Below, piece by piece: positions 10,473-16,523 of a DNA stretch of 16,523 nucleotides (position 1 is its first letter; each line of letters begins with the position of its first letter). A program made the position numbers and the translations under genes. The stretch is from assembly GCF_022376445.1 (NCBI RefSeq), contig NW_025955647.1, forward strand, positions 1-16,523, in the 5' to 3' direction. The notes under the pieces were generated by a model. It did no database searches. It saw only the letters and a program-made list of their open reading frames with translations, and was not told the origin of the DNA. This DNA comes from Fomitopsis serialis (lineage: Eukaryota > Basidiomycota > Agaricomycetes > Polyporales > Fomitopsidaceae).

Positions 10473-11974
10473 ATGAGGTGAGTATGGTCCTTCACACAAT
10501 TGCTGCATGCGGAGAGCTGATATCTGTGTCTCTGTAGTCACCGTAAGGTGTGTAGCTTGATACCGTCGCAGCTGGTATGGCCGTTTGACCCGCCTCATAC
10601 ATAGTACGAAGCCCCCCGTCACGGTTCCCTTGGATTCCTGCCCCGCAAGCGGGCTGCGCGCCACCGTGGAAAGGTCAAGGCTTTCCCCAAGGTGCGCAAT
10701 TTGGTTTTGAGTCCCGCAAGATGCCTTGCCGAGCTTTGGCGTATGTAGGATGACCCCAAGAAACCCGTGCACTTGACTGCCGTCTTGGGCTACAAGGCTG
10801 GCATGACCCACATTGTCCGCGATCTCGACCGTCCCGGATCCAGTGAGTTGTGGTCAATAGTCCACCTGAATGTGCGCTCATCATTCTCCCTAGAGATGCA
10901 CAAGAGGGAGGTCGTGGAGGCAGTCACCATTGTGGAGACGCCCCCGATGGTCGTTGTTGGTGTTGTTGGTTACGTCGAGACTCCCCGTGGTCTCCGCACT
11001 CTCACGACTGTCTGGGCTTCCCATCTTTCCGACGAGCTCAAGCGTCGCTTCTACAAGAACTGGTACCGTTCGAAGAAGAAGGCCTTCACCCGTTACGCAA
11101 AGAAGGCTGCCGAGGACGGTGGCAAGTCCATTACGCGCGAGCTCGAACGCATTCGCAAGTACTGCACTGTCGTCCGCGTCCTCGCCCACACCCAGATCCG
11201 CAAGACCGGTCTCAGCCAGAAGAAGGCGCACCTCATGGAGATCCAGGTCAACGGTGGCTCGGTTGCAGACAAGGTCGAGTTCGCACACGGCCTGTTCGAG
11301 AAGCCGATCGAGGTCGGCACTGTGTTCGAGCAGGACGAAGTCATCGATGTTATTGCGGTGACGAAGGGTCACGGTTTCGAGGGTGTGACCCACAGGTGGG
11401 GCACCAAGAAGCTGCCCCGCAAGACGCATAAGGGTCTCCGAAAGGTCGCTTGTATCGGTGCATGGCATCCGTCGAAGGTCATGTTCTCTGTTGCCCGTGC
11501 TGGCCAGAGTACGTATACTCAAGTCACTCATTTGATTTGACCTGACTTGACTGTGAAATGTAGACGGCTATCATCACCGCACGGAGCTCAACAAGAAGAT
11601 CTACCGCATCGGCAGTGGCGGGGACGACGGCAACGCATCGACTGAGCACGACATCACGAAGAAGGCCATCACGCCCATGGGTGGCTTCCCTCACTACGGT
11701 ATCGTCAAGAACGACTACCTCATGCTTAAGGGCTCTATCCCGGGTACGAAGAAGCGTGTGATCACCATCCGCAAGTCGCTCATGGTGCACACGTCTCGCC
11801 GGGACCTGGAGAAGGTGCAGCTCAAGTTCATCGACACTTCATCCAAGTTCGGTGTAAGTATTGCTCAACCTCACACGAGATTCTTTGTTGCTCATGTTCC
11901 TTGTACAGCACGGTGCCTTCCAGACCTTCGAGGAAAAGGCCGCGTTCTTGGGAACGCTCAAGGCCCGGGCGTGA
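10473..11974 (+). CDS. RPL3: 60S ribosomal protein L3 (uL3), complete
   Basis: Core protein of the large cytosolic ribosomal subunit, reaching towards the peptidyl transferase centre (family knowledge). Seven exons: 10473-10477, 10538-10547, 10605-10691, 10749-10842, 10894-11508, 11564-11853, 11909-11974. All introns are GT-AG, 51-60 bp. They join in frame to 388 aa, the usual eukaryotic length. The start is fixed by the conserved N-terminus [18 protein letters not shown], which is built from three exons. Further hallmarks are [53 protein letters not shown], the ACIGAWHP loop containing the conserved Trp, [11 protein letters not shown] and ASKFGHGAFQT. The His in KTHKG aligns with the histidine methylated by Hpm1 in yeast L3, so that modification is possible here. 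Codons strongly favour C or G in third position, as in highly expressed genes. No frameshift is seen. Confidence 0.98.
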
Positions 11975-12449
11975 TTCACTACATTACCATGTACTCTCTC
12001 TGTTCATTAGGCCCACACACTCGCATTACACGCCTTATGCTATGCTATGCTCTGCCTTGCATGATATACCTCACGGAATGATTGCCCGTCAGATTGCAAC
12101 ACGTTTGACTATGAAGTTGGGAGTGAATGTCACAGAAACAACGCTGTCCTGACAGTGAGGCCCGTGGTGATTGGCCCGCGTTATGCCGGAAAGCGCGAGA
12201 CGGCGCCTGCCCGAGTTTTCTTGCTCTCTGTCGACCGCGTGCAGCGACAGCACAACACACCTGGCCACAGCGTCCGCTTGCCCTCGCCCTCTAGAATCGT
12301 GTCGAGACCAGCTGACGGTGACCAGGTGGCGGACACGGGTCGCTTGTCGTAGTCGCTCATCGCATCGCGGTACGTGCACGGTCGGTCTCGTAGTGGTCTG
12401 GATGTGCCCAGTTTCTAAACCTCAAACAGAATGACTGCATAGTCCATTG
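11975..12449. other. RPL3 3' flank and PPR gene 5' flank
   Basis: The 475 bp between two tandem plus-strand genes hold the RPL3 3' UTR and terminator and the PPR gene promoter. A TATGC triplet repeat (12036-12050) and a short upstream ORF at 12431-12442 are the only features I can point to. No canonical AATAAA signal, TATA box or RNA gene is obvious. Confidence 0.5.
12431..12442 (+). promoter_or_regulatory. Minimal upstream ORF (Met-Thr-Ala-stop) before the PPR gene
   Basis: ATGACTGCATAG forms a complete four-codon unit whose stop lies seven bases before the ATG at 12450. If transcription starts upstream of it, scanning ribosomes would meet this AUG first and reach the main start by leaky scanning or reinitiation, usually lowering output. 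Its context (CAGA before the ATG) has A at -1 and -3 and is not poor. Where transcripts start is unknown. Confidence 0.4.
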
Positions 12450-14234
12450 ATGCTGAGAGTGTCCTCTCTGGGCCTCCGTCATGACAAGTCGCGCTTCCTA
12501 TTCTCGCAACTGCATCGATACGTCTCAACAGCGGCCTACCAAACGACGGAGAGTAGCGATCGACCGCAACACCCTTTCCATGGAGAGGATCCTCTCTCTG
12601 GTGCTCCTACAGACTCTTCCCAACGACCTATGTCTCCAATGTCGTCAGTGTCACCTGAACCCGGAAACCTTGACAGTCGCAATGTCCCTAGCCTCGCCTT
12701 CTCGACCCACAGGAGATTGCAGACGCACGGACGACGCCCGACGTCGATGGGTGTACGCGAAGGCCAGGCGAAGACAGTCCACGAGGCGTTTTCTCCCGCT
12801 TTCGCTGCAATTGTGTCAGACAGTCTCCCAGAGGCCAGCACGTCAACGGAAGTGTTCACGGACTCGCTATCTCCTGCCGAGTCCACCGAAGAGACAAGCC
12901 GTGCGGAATTGGAGTATGTCATGGACACGACGGAGGAGGTGGAAGAGGCCTGGGAAGCATATCAACGCTTGTTCACCATGCCGCTACCTGAGGACACTCC
13001 ATCCGTACGCTACTATGCACGCCTACACCGATTGGCGCGCCTCCTGTCGAAGGTCAAACCGCGCACGCGAACTCTCTTCCTCCGGTTGCTCTCGGTACTC
13101 TCTACATTGTACAAGAGCGGTGGCAATGTCCATGCCTGGGAGTGGAACCTGCTCATCGACTGTGCGGGGAAGGGCTGGCGTAAAACCCGGCCGGAGGACT
13201 TCAAGGCGGCCTTGGATGTGTACCGTGATATGATTGAGTCGAAGGCCCCTGGCTCGACATCCAATGGTCATAGACATGTCCCGGACGGAGGGGCAGGAAG
13301 CCAGAAATCCGTGACGCCGGATATTGTCACGTATACGACGCTCCTCCACATAGCTGGTCGTACCCTCCAGCACTCGATCTTGCGCCACGCCAGAGGTATT
13401 CTCGAGGCGTCTGATATCCCCCCAAACCGCATCACGTATCTTTCCCTGGTCAGGTACTACGCCCGCACGAACGACCTTACTGGTGTCCGCGCTATCCTGT
13501 CGAAGATCCGTGAGCAAGGGCTCGAGCTCGGACTGGACGGCGTTAACGCGTGCGTATGGGCATATGCTCGTGTTGGTCGCCTTGATATTGCCTCGCTCCT
13601 GTATCGTGTTGTGCGACACAACCTCATTCCCGAAGATGAAGTGGGCGAACATGATATCCAGGCGGCGATCCGGCAGCTTACGTTTACGGAAGGGCTGGAA
13701 ATCCCTTTGACCATCAAGCCGAACGCTATCACATACTACACTCTCATCCAGTGCCACGCGTATCATGGAGACCTCTCTCGGTCACTCGAGGTCTTCAGGG
13801 AGATGATGACGGTGAACGAGCAGTTGGGCTTCTTGGACCAGAGCCTCCCGGACGACGATCCCTCCCGCACTGACAAGTCGCCCACCCTCCCCGCTTTCCG
13901 GGCCATCTTCCTTGGGTTCGCCCGACACGGTGGCAAGGACGCTGCGCTGCTGAAACGAGCCGGCCCTCTGACCCAGCGGCTGGCCACTCCTCGGTGGACG
14001 ATGGAGAACCTGCAGGCGCTGTTCGACACGTTCATGAGATTGCCGCATGACGTTCGACCCAGTGAGCGGACGGTCTTCTGGATCTTGACCGCCTTCGACG
14101 TGCTGAGTGGGCACGCCAATTGGAAGCTGCGTCGCGTCTGGGAGAAGCTCACTGAAAGGTTCGGCGAGTATCAGGGAGGCAGGTTGGAGCGATTTAGAAA
14201 GAGGATTTATGAGAGTGACCAAAAGGGTAGCTAG
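12450..14234 (+). CDS. Mitochondrial pentatricopeptide repeat (PPR) protein
   Basis: Intronless, 594 aa. PPR proteins are helical-repeat RNA-binding proteins that act mainly on organelle transcripts (stability, processing, translation). The frame also extends through a TTG at 12447, but the first ATG is 12450, giving MLRVSSLGLRHDKSRFLF. This Arg/Ser-rich, acid-free start is a typical mitochondrial presequence. Residues ~40-150 are low-complexity and Ser/Pro/Thr-rich. Residues ~150-280 are helical and include HAWEWNLLIDCAGKGW. Clear 35-residue-type repeats begin at TPDIVTYTTLLHIAG (~288), PPNRITYLSLVRYYAR (~324), GLDGVNACVWAYARVGRLD (~360) and KPNAITYYTLIQCHAYHGD (~423); further degenerate helices reach the C-terminus. 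Too few repeats are clear to predict an RNA target. It runs in tandem behind RPL3 and converges on the AMMECR1 gene 111 bp away. I cannot assign it to a named fungal PPR factor. Confidence 0.88.
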   Translation: MLRVSSLGLRHDKSRFLFSQLHRYVSTAAYQTTESSDRPQHPFHGEDPLSGAPTDSSQRPMSPMSSVSPEPGNLDSRNVPSLAFSTHRRLQTHGRRPTSMGVREGQAKTVHEAFSPAFAAIVSDSLPEASTSTEVFTDSLSPAESTEETSRAELEYVMDTTEEVEEAWEAYQRLFTMPLPEDTPSVRYYARLHRLARLLSKVKPRTRTLFLRLLSVLSTLYKSGGNVHAWEWNLLIDCAGKGWRKTRPEDFKAALDVYRDMIESKAPGSTSNGHRHVPDGGAGSQKSVTPDIVTYTTLLHIAGRTLQHSILRHARGILEASDIPPNRITYLSLVRYYARTNDLTGVRAILSKIREQGLELGLDGVNACVWAYARVGRLDIASLLYRVVRHNLIPEDEVGEHDIQAAIRQLTFTEGLEIPLTIKPNAITYYTLIQCHAYHGDLSRSLEVFREMMTVNEQLGFLDQSLPDDDPSRTDKSPTLPAFRAIFLGFARHGGKDAALLKRAGPLTQRLATPRWTMENLQALFDTFMRLPHDVRPSERTVFWILTAFDVLSGHANWKLRRVWEKLTERFGEYQGGRLERFRKRIYESDQKGS

Positions 14235-14345
14235 TACAACCATCCATAATACATACAGTGTACAGAAGTCGTTCTGGTGTGCGATGTGGTACAGATGAGA
14301 GGGAGGTATGGTAGATGGTAGTCCATGCTGCGAAACTGATGACAA
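14235..14345. terminator. Short convergent intergenic region
   Basis: Only 111 bp separate the stop codon of the plus-strand PPR gene from the stop codon of the minus-strand AMMECR1 gene, so both 3' UTRs must be very short or overlap. The CATCCATAATACATACAGTG stretch (14241-14260) is AT-richer than its surroundings and could serve as a polyadenylation region for the PPR transcript. No hairpin terminator is expected in a eukaryote. Confidence 0.35.
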
Positions 14346-15190
14346 TTACATCGCACCGCCATTCTCCGTCCGCCACTGGACGTACTCCTCCCAGCTGACG
14401 GTGTACTTCCGGCTCTGGTATCGGCGCAGCTTCACGCTACGTCGGATATCCTCGGTGATGCGACCAGTCCAGCCTGCCTTGTGGATGGCGCTGTCGATGG
14501 TCTCGATCTTATCCCAACCTTGCTCGGGGGCGATCTGTGGCAGGTATGTGGCAGAAAACGTGTGCTTCAGTGCGCTTCTAGTCGGTATAGAGGTGGAGGA
14601 TGCGTAAGGAGAGGGCGCCTCGGAAGGAGACGCAGGTCCGGCGGGGAGTAGCGACGGATGCGGGAACGAGATGCGGACGCCGTGCACTCCGATAGTCCAG
14701 TCTAGATACGACGAACCATCCTCGAAGTCTGTCAGGAGGGAGACCCTACACGGACCAATCAGGTCCTCTCCTCGACAAGCCATGGCTCCGCACATCCACT
14801 CACCCGCATTCTAGAGTCTCCAACTCGCGCTCTTCTATCTTCCTGAATCGATGGTCTTGGAACGCACTGATCAGGGCATACTCGGCCAGGCCCTCTCGTA
14901 TTGGGATCGCCTCAAACGTCCCGATGCAGCCTCTCAGCCGGGGCGGCCGTCCGGGGCGCGACGACCTGGTATTCCAGGTGACAAAGAGCGGGCTGCGAAC
15001 GATGAGCACCGACTGGTATGTGCACTGCCTGGACGTACTATTTCCCGTCCGGGAACTTAGGTTCGAGGGCCCTGTGCCCAGTCAGCGCGCAGAAGAGCGC
15101 ATCGAAGCACCGGAAGCAATGCTCCCTGGTGCAGACGGTCTCGTCGTCCTCTACGAGGTCAACGGCTGGGTTCGGCGGGATGAGAGCCAT
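14346..15190 (-). CDS. AMMECR1: AMMECR1-domain protein, complete
   Basis: Conserved single-domain family found from archaea to humans; its biochemical role is not settled (the human gene is deleted or mutated in AMME-type syndromes). Three exons on the minus strand: 15190-15039, 14992-14804, 14745-14346, with GT-AG introns of 46 and 58 bp, joining in frame to 246 aa. The start MALIPPNPAVDL is the first ATG that keeps the domain intact. Diagnostic sequence: REHCFRCFDALFCAL (domain start), KYPLFVTWNTRSSRPG across intron 1, the hallmark RLRGCIGTFE, EYALISAFQDHRF, ELETLECGVSLLTDFED across intron 2, YLDWTIGVHG, and YLPQIAPEQGW with the final helix IDSAIHKAGW. A Ser/Pro-rich insertion of ~30 residues (around LPAGPASPSEAPSPYASS) sits before the ATYLP strand, where animal members have a short loop. 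There is no signal peptide or membrane segment. No frameshifts are present. Confidence 0.95.
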
Positions 15191-15498
15191 GGCTGGTCGA
15201 TTCTGCAGCCAGCTAAAGCCGAACGACGGGCCCGCTGAAGATAGCGCAAGAAAGCAGGGGCCTCGGGAGTATGTACAGAGGATCACTCGAGTGGTTCACT
15301 GGGTAAGATCGCCCGATCAGGAGCACTAAGAAAACCATGCATAGACGCCCATAATCTAGGCTATGTAGAGCGAAAGGACAGCAGAAAGTAACTGGAGACT
15401 ACTACAATACAAGAGCGTACACGAGAACAGAGAGACAGAGAGTCCTACTGTTATCGTCTCTGAGTGCGGGCATCACTATTGACAAGGTATGATGTATG
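15191..15498. other. Intergenic region between two minus-strand genes
   Basis: These 308 bp hold the promoter of the AMMECR1 gene and the 3' flank of the GTPase-like gene upstream of it. There is a purine-rich patch with GAGA/CAGA repetition (about 15420-15445). I see no tRNA, snoRNA box pair or clear TATA motif. Confidence 0.45.
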
Positions 15499-16523
15499 CT
15501 ACGACATGACGAGCATCTGAAGAGGATAAATCAAAGAAACCATAACATAAGATACGACATGAGGATATCTGACCAGTGGGGGGACGTAGAGAGGACGTCC
15601 AGGAGGTGATGGGGAAGACGTGAGGGCATGTGAGATCCATGGGTCATGAGAGGATGGGCGGGGCGTAAGCGGAGGCGAGCACAGTCGGCGGCAAAGATCG
15701 TAATGGATGGAGATGGAGGAGAGCACTCCGAGCGTGGGGAGCGATGTCAGGAAGGCCAGAGACCGGGCAGACAAGTCATGCGAGGGTGTCATGTCGAGCA
15801 ACTCCACGAGTTCCCGCCGCTTGTTGCGCTTTCTCGCGCGCCTCCTCCTCTCGGCTGGCCGCCACATCGGCGTCGTGGGGCAAGTGAGATACACCTGTCT
15901 CTTCTTGACTTCGTTTTCTTCTTCGATGCGGTCCTTTCGTGCAATGATAGCACTATCAGGGAGTCGAAGAGTTGCTGATTCCTGTACCCATCCTTAGCAT
16001 TTCTACGGAAGTAGATATTGGTCGACGTACCGGTGTCTCCTTGGCAGAGACCTCGAACATTCCATGCCCTGTTCAGCCCCACTCTGGTCACTAGCTCGTC
16101 TGTCTCTTCGTCTTCCTCGTCCATACTATTGCTGCTCCCGTCCGCTACCTGGCTCCAGCCTGCGGTCCGGAAGCCGAATTGCGTCTCGAGACGCGAAGTG
16201 GGGGCGCGGATCGCGCTATCCACTGTAGGGTCCGCGCTAGGAAAGCTCAAGAGGCTACCGCTTTTGGCTCGCGGTCGAGTCACCGCAGTTGTATGAGACC
16301 GTTTCATAGCAGTCGCCCGAGGATTAGTGTCGTCCAGCTCCGGTGGCGGTGGTAGCGGCGGTTTCGCCTGCGGAACCGGGCGCATGCTAGGGAATGATGT
16401 GAAGCGCGGGCGGATATACGAGAAGGTGGATGGGGGTGGTGGAGCGGGAGGACTGGGTGGACGAGGCGGAGGGAACCAAGTGTGCAGTGAGAGACGGGCT
16501 AGGTCTGAAGTGATCTGTCGCTT
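15499..16523 (-). CDS. Ras/Rab-like small GTPase, C-terminal part, with long insertion and tail
   Basis: Partial; the 5' end (G1-G4 boxes) lies beyond the right edge. Proposed exons: 16523-16031, 15981-15895, 15849-15499, with GT-AG introns of 49 and 45 bp; the second acceptor could instead end at 15855. The first visible residues, KRQITSDLARL, resemble the segment after the NKxD box of Rab proteins. About 120 residues rich in Pro, Ser and Asp/Glu follow (PPPRPPSPPAPPPP, DEEDEETDE), then MFEVSAKE, the G5 (SAK) box of Ras-superfamily GTPases, at about 16060-16037. The frame leading into that box is broken; one missing base at ~16067 and one at ~16061, both in homopolymers, would give a smooth reading. 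Downstream comes a charged helix (IARKDRIEEENEVKKRQ), a basic stretch (RRRRARKRNKRRELVELL) and a ~100-residue Pro/Ser-rich tail ending in VMS, with no Cys prenylation motif. Family assignment rests mainly on the SAK box, so it is moderate. Confidence 0.55.

Noticed and set aside
10890..11531. Minus-strand open frame of 213 codons opposite RPL3
   Set aside because: It is a shadow of the strongly GC3-biased RPL3 exon 5; the plus strand is certain.
10375..12446. Shared 12-mer CTGCATAGTCCA upstream of RPL3 and of the PPR gene
   Set aside because: Several 12-base matches are expected by chance in a window of this size, and the flanks do not match.
15290..15340. Possible tRNA-like fold around GATCACTCGAGTGGTTCACT
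   Set aside because: CACTCGAGTG is a simple palindrome; no acceptor stem, T-loop (GGTTCRANNCC) or anticodon arm in proper spacing can be laid out.

Overview
This window is nuclear DNA from a filamentous fungus, most likely a basidiomycete of the Agaricomycetes. The evidence is that every recognisable gene is cut by many short GT-AG introns (45-60 bp), gene spacing is tight, and the proteins match the agaricomycete forms of conserved eukaryotic families as I remember them. No species can be named from the sequence alone. I see no bacterial operon, phage, CRISPR array or complete transposon.

Layout from left to right. (1) 1-2740, minus strand: the N-terminal ~800 residues of THO complex subunit 2 (THO2/THOC2) in seven exons; the gene runs off the left edge. 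Its reading frame is broken about 13 times, and each break is explained by one missing base in a short homopolymer. (2) 2741-4679: gene-poor DNA containing a ~555 bp degenerate inverted repeat (3872-4426). (3) 4680-5406, plus strand: a weak two-exon candidate gene for a small secreted or membrane protein. (4) 5459-10157, minus strand: a complete nine-exon, 1418-residue MRC1/claspin replication checkpoint mediator. (5) 10158-10472: a 315 bp divergent promoter region shared by MRC1 and RPL3. (6) 10473-11974, plus strand: complete RPL3 (ribosomal protein uL3, 388 aa, seven exons, including a 5 nt coding first exon and a 10 nt second exon). (7) 12450-14234, plus strand: an intronless mitochondrial pentatricopeptide repeat (PPR) protein of 594 aa, preceded by a three-codon upstream ORF. 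(8) 14346-15190, minus strand: a complete three-exon AMMECR1-domain protein (246 aa), convergent with the PPR gene. (9) 15499 to the right edge, minus strand: the C-terminal part of an unusual Ras/Rab-like GTPase with a long Pro/Ser/acidic insertion before its SAK motif and a long tail with no prenylation signal.

The genes are mostly housekeeping and do not form a pathway or cluster: mRNP assembly and export (THO2), fork stability and checkpoint signalling (MRC1), translation (RPL3), mitochondrial RNA metabolism (PPR), an intracellular protein of unclear role (AMMECR1) and a putative GTPase. I do not see a convincing new multi-gene system. The points most worth a second look are the atypical GTPase, the clustered homopolymer deletions in THO2 (very probably sequence error, but decisive for annotation), the fold-back repeat, and the MRC1/RPL3 divergent promoter.
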